This document shows, piece by piece, positions 6,968 through 15,328 of a stretch of 43,182 nucleotides of DNA. The stretch's first letter is position 1. Each line of letters begins with the position of its first letter. The DNA is taken from the NCBI GenBank assembly GCA_009786535.1, contig WQRX01000015.1:1-43182 (forward strand), read 5' to 3'. The notes below the pieces were generated by a model. The model was not told the origin of the DNA, did no database searches, and saw only the letters and a program-made list of their open reading frames with translations. Made by a program: the position numbers and the translations under genes. Origin of the DNA: Defluviitaleaceae bacterium. GTDB taxonomy: Bacteria > Bacillota > Clostridia > Lachnospirales > WQUN01.

Positions 6968-8262
6968 GGTGACACTTGTATATTGCTTTCATCTTTGCGG
7001 TGTACATTTTCGCGCAGCACCGATAACCCCTTCGCCATATGGGTGTCGCGTCCGCTGATTAAATCCTCTATAGAAGGCTCGAAAAATACATGGGGCTGTA
7101 CGCCGATGTTTATAAATTCGCGCCCGTCGATATGGGTATTATGGCGGGTGCAAATGAAAAGGCTTCCGCCGCTTTCTAAGTCAATACGAAGCGGTTGCCC
7201 CGTTGTGCCGCAGCTTGGCGTGCCTACGAAGGTTGCACGTTTTGCGTGCTCCAGCGTTATTAACAAATCCTCGGCAGCAGAACCCGTTTGGGCCGTAGTC
7301 AGTACCACCAGCGGCGCGGTAAGCGTTGGGTTGGGGTTATCCCCGCGGTAACCGTAGGAAATATGCTCCTCACTTTTTTGCGGAATGTCCCATGCCTTGT
7401 GCGTGCCATTGTGTACAGGATGTAATGCACGCTGGTTAATAAATTCGCCCTCAATAAACGCTGCCACCACCGCGTCGGAATTATTGCTGTCTCCGCCGCC
7501 ATTTTGCCGTATGTCGATGATATAGCCCCGCGCTTTTTCCAGCAGGGGGTAGTTGGCGTAAAATTCGTCGGGTAAGTGGTTGTCCATCATGGTATCAACG
7601 GTGATTATGGCAAGATTATCCTGTGTTAATGCTATGGCATGACTATGTGAACGATGCAAACATTCCAGTTCTTCCACAGGGTGAACGGTGTCGCTGTACA
7701 GCCAATCCGTATCGCCCTTTGCGCGGGTTAAGTGTGCGGTGTATAGTTTGCCCTCGTACTCGCATTCTAATGCCACCGTGCTACCCAACGCACCGATGGA
7801 AAGCATTTCATTAATATCATGCTGTGCGCTGTCCAACTTCTCGTGCCAGATGTAGGGGAAGACGTTTTTTGTTAGATAATCCTGTATCTGTATCCCGTCT
7901 ATTTTGTGAAGAACGCTCCAGCGCTTCACTGCTTCCCCCGCAACGCGTTTTACGTTGGAAATGACGAATCGCCCGTTGGTGTAGGCGATGCGGATGGGTA
8001 GTTTTGACGCATATTCGGGGCTTTCATATAATTCCTGTGGAAGGTGTATGCCCGTATGCCCATCGCGCAGCAGGGCAATAAATTTTTGCAATTCGCGGTA
8101 ATATTCATATAAATTTTGCGTGGCGAGTACCGCGGGTAGGGCTTCGCGGTAGGCTTTGTCCCAATCCAGGGTAAGGGATAGGCTTTCCCAAAAGGCGAAA
8201 TTATAGGCGGCTTCCTTCCAAATGAGGGATAGCTCGTAAATTTTTAACTCGGGGGTGAGCAT
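6964..8262 (-). CDS. S41-family peptidase (tail-specific/tricorn-like)
   Basis: A 432-aa protein starting at the ATG at 8262, with AAAGGTG upstream. The N-terminal half is helical (LRDGHTGIHLP is a typical S41 approach segment). The C-terminal catalytic part shows AIITVDTMM, YIIDIRQNGGGDSNNS and the nucleophile segment TAQTGSAAEDLLI followed by FVGTPSCGTTGQP. The Lys found in CtpA-type enzymes is absent after this segment, which fits the S41B type with a Ser-His-Ser-Glu tetrad. No signal peptide is visible, so it is probably cytoplasmic. It is the first gene of a two-gene unit with the WYL regulator. Confidence 0.8.
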   Translation of the reverse strand: MLTPELKIYELSLIWKEAAYNFAFWESLSLTLDWDKAYREALPAVLATQNLYEYYRELQKFIALLRDGHTGIHLPQELYESPEYASKLPIRIAYTNGRFVISNVKRVAGEAVKRWSVLHKIDGIQIQDYLTKNVFPYIWHEKLDSAQHDINEMLSIGALGSTVALECEYEGKLYTAHLTRAKGDTDWLYSDTVHPVEELECLHRSHSHAIALTQDNLAIITVDTMMDNHLPDEFYANYPLLEKARGYIIDIRQNGGGDSNNSDAVVAAFIEGEFINQRALHPVHNGTHKAWDIPQKSEEHISYGYRGDNPNPTLTAPLVVLTTAQTGSAAEDLLITLEHAKRATFVGTPSCGTTGQPLRIDLESGGSLFICTRHNTHIDGREFINIGVQPHVFFEPSIEDLISGRDTHMAKGLSVLRENVHRKDESNIQVSP

Positions 8263-8312
8263 AAGCAACGCACCTTTATGTTTTTTCCGCATTGTAACAG
8301 ACTTGGCGCGGG

Positions 8313-8329
8313 TGTGGTACAATTCCACA
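8313..8329 (+). promoter_or_regulatory. Extended -10 promoter with overlapping inverted repeat
   Basis: TGTGGTACAAT at 8313-8323 carries the TRTGn extended -10, with ATG 31 nt downstream of its end. TGTGG (8313-8317) and CCACA (8325-8329) are perfect inverted repeats around the -10, so a repressor dimer could sit on it. It drives the four-gene plus-strand operon, in the 91-bp divergent gap. Confidence 0.5.
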
Positions 8330-8353
8330 TATCAAACCATAAGCGGGTGCAAA

Positions 8354-8920
8354 ATGGCTTCAAAAATTATCCTCATCGGCGGTTGTTGTGCCACAGGAAA
8401 GTCCACTTTTTCGCGTGTTTTATCCGCGCATTTGCGTATTCCTTGTTTCTCAAAAGACACGCTGAAAGAACACATGGGCGACGCATTTAACAAAGAATGC
8501 GCGCAAATGCTCGCCCACGGAAGCAGCGCAACGTTTAACGTAATGCTGCACATTGCGGAAATGCACCTTCAAACGGGTGCGCCCTGCATTTTAGAGTCAA
8601 ATTTCAAAAACATAGAAACAGGGCAGTTGCGGGCGTTAATAACGCAATATAACGCCGATTGTTTAAGCTATGCATTCATGGGCGATTTGCATAAATTGTA
8701 CGACCGCTACATAAGTCGCGACGAAAGCGGCGCACGGCATTGGGTACATTCTACGGGGGCGGCGCTTGGGCGCGATAATTTCGTTAATGGACATTTGTAT
8801 TGGGAAATGGACCGCGTAAATATTGGCAAAGTAATACGGGTAAACGCGACCGACTTTGCAAATGTAAGTCACCCCGCTTTGCTTGCCCTTGCCGAGGAAT
8901 TTATGGAGGCAAATGTGTGA
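8354..8920 (+). CDS. P-loop nucleoside-triphosphate-binding kinase-like protein
   Basis: A 188-aa protein starting MASKIILIGG at ATG 8354, just after the promoter at 8313. The Walker A motif GGCCATGKST occupies residues 9-18. The fold continues with a R-I-P-C-F-S-K-D-T-L-K-E lid/substrate segment and APCILESNF. The pattern fits small zeta-toxin/2-phosphoglycerate-kinase-like or AAA kinases that phosphorylate a small molecule; the substrate cannot be inferred. The ribosome binding site is weak (GCGGGTG). Its stop overlaps the GTG of the next gene (GTGA). Confidence 0.75.
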   Translation: MASKIILIGGCCATGKSTFSRVLSAHLRIPCFSKDTLKEHMGDAFNKECAQMLAHGSSATFNVMLHIAEMHLQTGAPCILESNFKNIETGQLRALITQYNADCLSYAFMGDLHKLYDRYISRDESGARHWVHSTGAALGRDNFVNGHLYWEMDRVNIGKVIRVNATDFANVSHPALLALAEEFMEANV

Positions 8921-9885
8921 AGATTAAATGGATTTTTGGCGTAATAATAATTATTTTATTATTATTTGCCGTATCACAAATAGATAGCGAAAGTCTGCTG
9001 TACAGCTTGCAAAAAGTACCCGTACACACGCTTTTATTGGTGCTGGGTATGCAAATTATTACGCAATTGTTGGTAAATTTGCAATGGTATCGCGTGGCGA
9101 AAACCGCAGGTATTTTCATCACATTTTGGAATATATTTTACGTAAATTGCCATGGTGCTATCGTGGACGCAATTACCCCCGGGGTAAAATTCGGTGGGGA
9201 AGCCGCACGGCTGGTAAAACTCAAAACCGTCGCCAACTGCACCACCGAGCAAGCGGCAGCAGTCATCGCCGTGCAAAAAATATTTAGCCTAAGCGCGTTA
9301 TTTATGGTTATTTTATTTAATATATTTGGGTTATTATCACTGCTTGGCGGTAGTTTTTTAAGCAATGCAGTAATTTTATCAGGTGCAATAATTATTTTTT
9401 TATTTTTTTTAATGTTATTGTTAATGCCCCAAAAAATATATACTTTTCTGCATAAAAAAAGCGCACCCCGTTATGCTTTAACGCAAAAAATACATCGCGT
9501 AATGCTTTCCGCGTTACAGCAGCTTGGCGGATTTGCTAAAGGTGCGGGGCTTAGCTTCTTTGCGCTTTCTGTTTTTATTTGGCTTTTTTATCCGATAAAA
9601 TTGCTGTTTATTCTGCGTTCATTTTTTCCGGAAGCCAATATTTCACAGGCGTATGCCGCAACCTTTGCGGCATATCTTACGGCAATGCTGCCCATTTTCC
9701 CGGGTGGACTTGGCGGCTTTGAATCCGCACTAACGGGCGGGCTGTATATAATGGGGCTGACCATAGGCGCGGCGGCGACGGTTGCGGTTGTTTTCCGCTT
9801 TATTACATTTTGGTTTGTGGTACTGGCAAGTATTTGTTATATTGGTGCAAGAAAAATGGGAGGATTGAAAAATGAAGCTAAATGA
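8917..9885 (+). CDS. Flippase-like membrane protein (UPF0104 / lysylphosphatidylglycerol synthase TM domain)
   Basis: A 322-aa protein. The start is GTG at 8917, chosen because GGAGG at 8905-8909 is seven nt upstream and the GTGA overlaps the previous stop. About eight membrane helices are visible. The segments QWYRVAKTAGI, VDAITPGVKFGGEAARLVKL and FPGGLGGFESALTGGLYIMG match the conserved loops of the UPF0104/MprF-membrane-domain family, which move or modify polar lipids. No soluble aminoacyl-transferase domain is attached, so it is more likely a lipid flippase-like protein than a synthase. Confidence 0.85.
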   Translation: MKIKWIFGVIIIILLLFAVSQIDSESLLYSLQKVPVHTLLLVLGMQIITQLLVNLQWYRVAKTAGIFITFWNIFYVNCHGAIVDAITPGVKFGGEAARLVKLKTVANCTTEQAAAVIAVQKIFSLSALFMVILFNIFGLLSLLGGSFLSNAVILSGAIIIFLFFLMLLLMPQKIYTFLHKKSAPRYALTQKIHRVMLSALQQLGGFAKGAGLSFFALSVFIWLFYPIKLLFILRSFFPEANISQAYAATFAAYLTAMLPIFPGGLGGFESALTGGLYIMGLTIGAAATVAVVFRFITFWFVVLASICYIGARKMGGLKNEAK

Positions 9886-11071
9886 ATGGGTTGTATACGC
9901 GGCGGTCATAATTTTTTCGGCATTATTTTTATTTGTGGGGAACCGCATCGCCTACACACCGCTTAACAGGGCGGAATTTATGGATATGCAGCAGCATTAC
10001 GCCGCGGTTGTGCTTTCTATAGAAAGCCGCGAGGTGACACAATTTGAGCAACCCTGGGGCTGGAGTGGTGATGACGATGCAACAAGCACCCGCATCATCT
10101 TCACGGCGCGTATTACGGAACGGGGTAGCCGCCAAGGTGATGTTGTCACTGTCGAGCAGTACATTGCCGACTTTTTTATCGTAAACGAGCGGGAAATTTC
10201 CGTAAGCGACCGCATTATGGTCACCTTCGACGATTGGGACGGTTTGTATCATTTTACGGGCTATATTCGTATAAACTATGTAATTATTTTGGGCGTGATT
10301 TTCCTTGCGTTAATGATTGTTTTTGCGCGGAAGAAGGGCTTTAACGCCATTGTTGCCCTTGGCTTTACCTGTACGGCGGTGTTTCTCGTTTTTATTCCCG
10401 CCATTCTTTCGGGAAAAAATATTTACCTTACTACGCTGATTGTTTGCGCGTATGCAATCGTTTCTACCCTGCTCATTGTCATTGGCGCGAACCGTAAGGC
10501 GTTTTCTGCTATGCTGGGGTGCCTTGGCGGCGTGCTAACGGCGGGTTTTCTCATGTTTCTCATGGACCGTCTTATGCACCTAACGGGTGCGCTGGACCGC
10601 GAAACCACCAGTCTGCTTCACCTGCCTATTGCCAATCCAATTGACCTGCGCGCCCTTGTTTTTGCGGGGGTTATCCTTGGCGCGGTGGGCGCGATTATGG
10701 ACGTGGCAATGTCCATTTCCTCTTCCCTTTGGGAGGTAAAGGAGGCGGGCGGAACGAACGATTTTCGTACCCTTTTCGCCTCGGGGGTAAATATAGGCAA
10801 GGATATTCTCGGCACGATGTTAAACACGCTTATTCTCGCTTACATTGGCAGTTCCATGACGTTAATCTTACTCATTGTTGTGTATACCACGTCCTACACC
10901 TCGCTTTTTAACATGGAAATGATAACCGTAGAATTCTTGCGCGCCCTCGTGGGCAGCTTTGGAATGTTGCTTACCGTACCGCTAACGGCGGCGATTTGCG
11001 GCTGGCTGTACAACCGCGAAGCCGATACGCGGCGTGATGAATGGGACGCGTATTTTGGCGGGGGCAGGTGA
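9872..11071 (+). CDS. YibE/F family membrane protein
   Basis: A 399-aa protein with an N-terminal membrane anchor, an extracytoplasmic region (about residues 30-125, beta-rich) and at least seven helices after residue 128. The segments VILGAVGAIMDVAMSISSSL and GVNIGKDILGTMLNTLILAY are characteristic of the YibE/F family. The function is not established; some lactococcal members were reported to influence acid tolerance. It overlaps the flippase-like gene by 14 nt and the Nudix gene by one nt. Confidence 0.88.
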   Translation: MKLNEWVVYAAVIIFSALFLFVGNRIAYTPLNRAEFMDMQQHYAAVVLSIESREVTQFEQPWGWSGDDDATSTRIIFTARITERGSRQGDVVTVEQYIADFFIVNEREISVSDRIMVTFDDWDGLYHFTGYIRINYVIILGVIFLALMIVFARKKGFNAIVALGFTCTAVFLVFIPAILSGKNIYLTTLIVCAYAIVSTLLIVIGANRKAFSAMLGCLGGVLTAGFLMFLMDRLMHLTGALDRETTSLLHLPIANPIDLRALVFAGVILGAVGAIMDVAMSISSSLWEVKEAGGTNDFRTLFASGVNIGKDILGTMLNTLILAYIGSSMTLILLIVVYTTSYTSLFNMEMITVEFLRALVGSFGMLLTVPLTAAICGWLYNREADTRRDEWDAYFGGGR

Positions 11072-11529
11072 TGGCAGATTATATTAAATGGATACGAAGC
11101 AAGGTAGGAAATGAGCGAATTATCCTAAACTTTGCAGGTGCGTTTATTACCAACGAACGCGGCGAAATTCTATTGCAAAAACGTACCTGCAGTAATTGGG
11201 GTTTGCCCGGCGGAGCGGTAGAAATTGGCGAATCCATTGAAGAAGCGGCAATTCGCGAGGTAAAAGAAGAAACGGGATTAGACATTCACGTAAATGCGCT
11301 GGTGGGTGTGTATTCGAAATATTTTGCGGAAATTCCTAATGGGGACAAATTGCAGCCGATTTGCTTCTTTTTTACGGCAAACGCTATCGGGGGTACATTA
11401 AACGCCGATAATGCGGAAACGCTGGATTTGTGTTATTTCCCCAAAAATAAACTGCCGAGTATTTTTACCCGGCAGCATAGGGACGCGATTGATGATTTTG
11501 TTGCGGGGAAATTGGGCGTGTTTAAATAG
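11071..11529 (+). CDS. Nudix hydrolase
   Basis: A 152-aa protein starting at ATG 11071, whose A is the last base of the previous stop, with GGGGGCAGG upstream. The Nudix box is complete: GGAVEIGESIEEAAIREVKEETGL, that is G-x5-E-x7-R-E-x2-E-E-x-G, the Mg2+-binding diphosphohydrolase motif. N-terminal strands (IILNFAGAFITNERGEILLQKR) are standard. Likely cleaves a nucleoside diphosphate linked to another moiety; the substrate is unknown. It is the last gene of its operon and converges with mfd. The 82-bp gap 11530-11611 shows no clear terminator. Confidence 0.93.
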   Translation: MADYIKWIRSKVGNERIILNFAGAFITNERGEILLQKRTCSNWGLPGGAVEIGESIEEAAIREVKEETGLDIHVNALVGVYSKYFAEIPNGDKLQPICFFFTANAIGGTLNADNAETLDLCYFPKNKLPSIFTRQHRDAIDDFVAGKLGVFK

Positions 11530-11611
11530 AAGTCAATTTTCCATCAATATTTCTACACAAACCCGCACGATTCGTTGGGTTAGGTCAACGGAGCGTTGGG
11601 AATGTACGAAG

Positions 11612-14600
11612 TTATTTCAACTGTATTATCAGCTTCTGCAACATTTTAATCCGTTCATGCCCGCCGTCCTCGGGGGGCTTTTCATCTTTGTGGGCGCGGA
11701 TGGTGAGGGTAGGGGTTTGCCCCATGGCAAAGCGCAGGCGGGATGGGTTTTTCTGTACGAGGGTGGATAGGCGTTCTACATTTACGGTGGCATCGGCGCG
11801 GAAGGTAAGGACGATGTTTTTCATTTTTTCCGCCACGGAGATGATGCCAATTTCGTGGGCGTGGGCTTTGAGCAGTGCCACCTCTAAGAGGTTAATCACG
11901 GGGCGCGTTGGCGTGCCAAAGCGGTCCTCAATTTCTTCCTGTACGTCAAAATAATCCTGCTGGTTGGTGATTTGGGCGATTTTTTTATAGATTTCCAGCT
12001 TTTGCTGCTCGTCGGGGATAAATCGGTCGGGGATATAGGCGTCTACGCTAATGTCGATGCTAGTTTCGAAGGCTTCCGGCGGGGCTTCGCCCTTTAAGCC
12101 GTGGACGGCGTCCGCCAGGAGCTTGCAATACATATCGTAGCCGATGGCGTCCATATGCCCGTGCTGCTGGGCGCCCAGGAGGTTGCCTGCGCCGCGTATT
12201 TCCAAGTCCCGCATGGCAATTTTAAAGCCCGCGCCAAATTCCGTAAACTCGCGAATGGTTTGGAGGCGTTTTTCTGCGTCCTCCCGCAGGATTTTATCCC
12301 GCCTGTACATAAGGTAGGCGTAGGCTAGGCGGCTGCTTCTTCCCACGCGACCCCGTAATTGGTATAGCTGGGAAAGTCCCATAAAGTCTGCGTTTTGTAT
12401 GATAATCGTATTTACATTCGGTATGTCCAGCCCCGTTTCCACGATGGTGGTGCAAACCAGTACGTCTACGTCCCCGGCTACAAAGTCTTGCATAATGTTT
12501 TCCAGCTCGTGTTCGCTCATTTGCCCGTGGGCGAAAGCGACATTCGCTTGGGGCACAAGGGCGGCCACGCGGGTGGCTTCCTCGGCAATGCTGCGCACGC
12601 GGTTGTGCAGGTAATAGACCTGCCCGCCCCGCGCCAGCTCGCGGTTAATCGCATCCCGCACAAACTCGTTGTTGGATTCCATTACATAGGTTTGGATGGG
12701 CTGGCGTTCCTCGGGGGGTTCGTCCAGCAGCGACATATCGCGGATGCCCGTAAGGGAGAAGTGCAAGGTACGGGGAATGGGGGTGGCCGTTAGGGTTAGT
12801 ACGTCCACATCGGCGCGTAGTTCCTTTAATTTCTCCTTGTGCCCAACGCCAAAGCGTTGCTCCTCGTCTACGATGATTAGCCCCAAGTCCTTAAACTTTA
12901 CGTCCTTGGAAAGCAAGCGATGGGTGCCGATTACAATGTCTGCCTTGCCTGCGGCGATGCTTTTTAGCGCTTCCGTTTGCTCCTTTTTTGTTTGGAAACG
13001 GGAAAGCCGTTCCACGGTAATGGGGTAATCCTTCATGCGGCTGGCGAAGGTGGAAAAATGCTGCTGGGCGAGAATGGTGGTAGGCACAAGATACGCCACC
13101 TGCTTGCCGTCCTGCACGGCTTTAAAGGCGGCACGAATTGCCACCTCTGTTTTGCCGTAGCCTACGTCGCCGCACAGTAACCTGTCCATGACGCGGGGGC
13201 TTTCCATGTCCCGCTTTACGTCCTCGATGGCGGAAATTTGGTCGTCGGTTTCCGTATAGGGGAACAGTCCTTCAAATTCGTTTTGCCACACATTGTCGGG
13301 GGCGTAGGTGTAGCCGTTGCTTGCTTGGCGCTTGGCGTAGAGTTCGATTAAATCCTGCGCCATAATTTCCACGGCTTGGCGGGCGCGGGCTTTTGCTTTT
13401 GCCCAATCTGCGCCGCCCAGCTTGTTTAGTTTTGCGTCCTGCACGCCGCCGATGTATTTTTGCACCATGTCCATTTGGGAGGTTTGCACATACAAATGCC
13501 CGCCGTCGGCGTATTCCAGCTTCAAATAATCTCGCGCAAGCCCGTCGTTGACCACCTGCTCGATACCGCGGAAAACGCCGATGCCGTGGTTGTCGTGTAC
13601 GATGTGGTCGCCTACGCGCAGGTCGGTGAAGTGGTTGATTTTCTCCGCATTTTTGGCTTTGCGGCGGGCGCGGCGCTTTTGCTTTTCCTGGGTGAAAAGC
13701 TCCTTGTCTGTAAGGACGGCGAATGCCAAGGCGGGGTATTCGAAGCCCGCGGAAAGCGCCCCCCGCGCCACGGTGACAATACCCGCGGGGATTGCCGCCG
13801 TGACGGGGGAAAGGGTAGCTTCCCCACGCGCTAACGGGGATGATAACGCTTCGCGTTCTAATCCCCTAGACGCGCTTAGGGGAACTACCCTTTCTCCCTC
13901 GGCAACATCCCGTTGCAAGTCCCCAACGAAGTGGGCGGGTACGTTTAGCTCACGCAGGGCGTCGGTGAGCTGCTGCCCGTGGCGGCGTGTGCCTGCGAGG
14001 ATTACGATGCGGGGGTATTTTTTGAGTAGCTCCGTTAAATCTGCCGCCAGGTCGGCGGGCTTGTGGCGCAGGGGCATCGTGCCCCGCACGGTAAACGCCA
14101 CTTCCGGGGGGGCGGGGGAAAACTCGGTGAGGGAGCCCGTCATATTGGACAGCAAGATGCGGGCAAAATTTGCCGTTTTATGCAAGACCTGCGCCCATGG
14201 AAGCATCACATGCACTTGCTCGGGCAGTAGCCGCCCCGCCAGCAAACGATGGCTAATGCTGTCCGAATATTCCGCAAGCACCGTTTCCATGTGAATGGCG
14301 ATGGGGTTGGGTTCGTCGAAGAAAATCACCGTCTCGGGGGGCAGATAGTCCAGCAGGTTGTGTTCCTCTTCGTAGAAAAACGGGAAAAAGGCGTCTGCGC
14401 CATGGGCGGAGAAGTCGCTCCAGTTTTCCAAGGTATGGGTGATTGTATTGTGCAGGGTCTGGGCTTCGGGGATATTGCCCTTGGCTTGCAGGGCGGTTTT
14501 TTGGGCTTCCAGCGCTTCTTTTATCCGCGATTTTGCGCGGCGCAGGCGCTTGGGCCCAAAAACAAGCTCCCGCACGGGGTACAGCATAAAGGACGCGGCT

Positions 14601-15328
14601 TTTTCCGTAGACCGCTGGGAAAGGGCGTCCACAATGCGGATGGAGTCGATTTCGTCCCCAAAAAATTCCAGCCGCAGGGACTGGGATTGCCCAAGCTGTA
14701 GGGTTTGCTTTTCCCCCGTTTGGGGCACATAGGTTGCCACCGCGGGGAAAATGTCCAAGATGCCGCCCCGCAGGGCAAACTGCCCCGCCCCCTCTACCAG
14801 CCCGCACCGCTCGTAGCCCATGGAGGCCAGCTTGCGGATTAAATCCTCGGGCTTTACCTGTGCCCCTACCTGTAAGCCTTGGCTGTAGGTGGCAAAAATT
14901 TCCGGCGGTACAAGGCGGTCGAGCAATGCTTCGGAAGAAAGGATAACAATGGGGGCGTCGCCTTCCCCCGCAGAAAACCCCGCAAGCCGCTCCACCACCT
15001 GTAATCGCTGGCGGGTAATGTCCACGCTTTTTACGTCTGCGGCGTAGAAAATCATGTCACGGCTGGGGTAATAGCAGCAGGCATCGCGGAAGAAATAGGA
15101 CAAATCCTGAAAAATTTCCTTCGCTTTTAGCTCAGAAGGCGCAACAATAAGGGCAGGGCGCGGGGAGGGGACTGTATTAGTCCCATAATACAGTGCCGCC
15201 GATGCCAGGTGCCATTTCTGCGCCCCCACCACCCCGCTACACCACAGGGTTTGGCGGTTTTCTATAGCGTCGCTAAGGCGGGAAAACTCGGGGAGTTCGG
15301 TGAGGGGTGTTAATAACGCGTGGCTCAT
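11612..15328 (-). CDS. mfd: Transcription-repair coupling factor Mfd
   Basis: A 1238-aa SF2 translocase that removes stalled RNA polymerase and recruits UvrA to damaged DNA. Visible in order: a UvrB-like N-terminal module with GQFALRGGILDIFP; a CarD-like RNA-polymerase-interaction domain around residue 570-630 (LRVGDHIVHDNHGIGVFRGIE); Walker A GDVGYGKTEVA; DEEQ box (IIVDEEQRFGVGHKEK); TATPIPRTL; QLRGRVGRS; RGAGNLLG; and the UvrA-masking C-terminal domain. All motors motifs are intact. Residues about 477-509 are an extra segment encoded by a palindromic element (13805-13898) and absent from the Mfd proteins I know. The ATG overlaps the TraB-like stop as ATGA. Pth-mfd linkage is widespread in Firmicutes. 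Confidence 0.97.
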   Translation of the reverse strand: MSHALLTPLTELPEFSRLSDAIENRQTLWCSGVVGAQKWHLASAALYYGTNTVPSPRPALIVAPSELKAKEIFQDLSYFFRDACCYYPSRDMIFYAADVKSVDITRQRLQVVERLAGFSAGEGDAPIVILSSEALLDRLVPPEIFATYSQGLQVGAQVKPEDLIRKLASMGYERCGLVEGAGQFALRGGILDIFPAVATYVPQTGEKQTLQLGQSQSLRLEFFGDEIDSIRIVDALSQRSTEKAASFMLYPVRELVFGPKRLRRAKSRIKEALEAQKTALQAKGNIPEAQTLHNTITHTLENWSDFSAHGADAFFPFFYEEEHNLLDYLPPETVIFFDEPNPIAIHMETVLAEYSDSISHRLLAGRLLPEQVHVMLPWAQVLHKTANFARILLSNMTGSLTEFSPAPPEVAFTVRGTMPLRHKPADLAADLTELLKKYPRIVILAGTRRHGQQLTDALRELNVPAHFVGDLQRDVAEGERVVPLSASRGLEREALSSPLARGEATLSPVTAAIPAGIVTVARGALSAGFEYPALAFAVLTDKELFTQEKQKRRARRKAKNAEKINHFTDLRVGDHIVHDNHGIGVFRGIEQVVNDGLARDYLKLEYADGGHLYVQTSQMDMVQKYIGGVQDAKLNKLGGADWAKAKARARQAVEIMAQDLIELYAKRQASNGYTYAPDNVWQNEFEGLFPYTETDDQISAIEDVKRDMESPRVMDRLLCGDVGYGKTEVAIRAAFKAVQDGKQVAYLVPTTILAQQHFSTFASRMKDYPITVERLSRFQTKKEQTEALKSIAAGKADIVIGTHRLLSKDVKFKDLGLIIVDEEQRFGVGHKEKLKELRADVDVLTLTATPIPRTLHFSLTGIRDMSLLDEPPEERQPIQTYVMESNNEFVRDAINRELARGGQVYYLHNRVRSIAEEATRVAALVPQANVAFAHGQMSEHELENIMQDFVAGDVDVLVCTTIVETGLDIPNVNTIIIQNADFMGLSQLYQLRGRVGRSSRLAYAYLMYRRDKILREDAEKRLQTIREFTEFGAGFKIAMRDLEIRGAGNLLGAQQHGHMDAIGYDMYCKLLADAVHGLKGEAPPEAFETSIDISVDAYIPDRFIPDEQQKLEIYKKIAQITNQQDYFDVQEEIEDRFGTPTRPVINLLEVALLKAHAHEIGIISVAEKMKNIVLTFRADATVNVERLSTLVQKNPSRLRFAMGQTPTLTIRAHKDEKPPEDGGHERIKMLQKLIIQLK
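13805..13898. repeat. 94-bp palindromic element inserted in frame within mfd
   Basis: The left arm 13805-13840 is an imperfect inverted copy of the right arm 13862-13898: both contain GAAAGGGTAG or its complement, a TTCCCC block, a GCGCG/CGCGC block and a GGGGA end. The 21-nt centre itself holds AACGC-TTC-GCGTT. The whole can fold as one long hairpin. It encodes about 31-33 extra residues (including REALSSPLARGEATLSP) between two conserved parts of Mfd without breaking the frame. The design recalls the palindromic elements found inside Rickettsia genes; I cannot see a second copy in this window. Confidence 0.75.

Noticed and set aside
8939..9430. AT-rich stretch at the start of the flippase-like gene, as a possible sign of foreign DNA
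   Set aside because: The AT richness follows from Ile/Leu/Phe codons of membrane helices; the gene is embedded in an overlapping operon.
13548..14294. 248-aa plus-strand open frame within mfd
   Set aside because: The opposite strand encodes well-conserved Mfd; the frame is Arg/Ser-rich with no ribosome binding site, as expected from antisense of a GC-rich gene.
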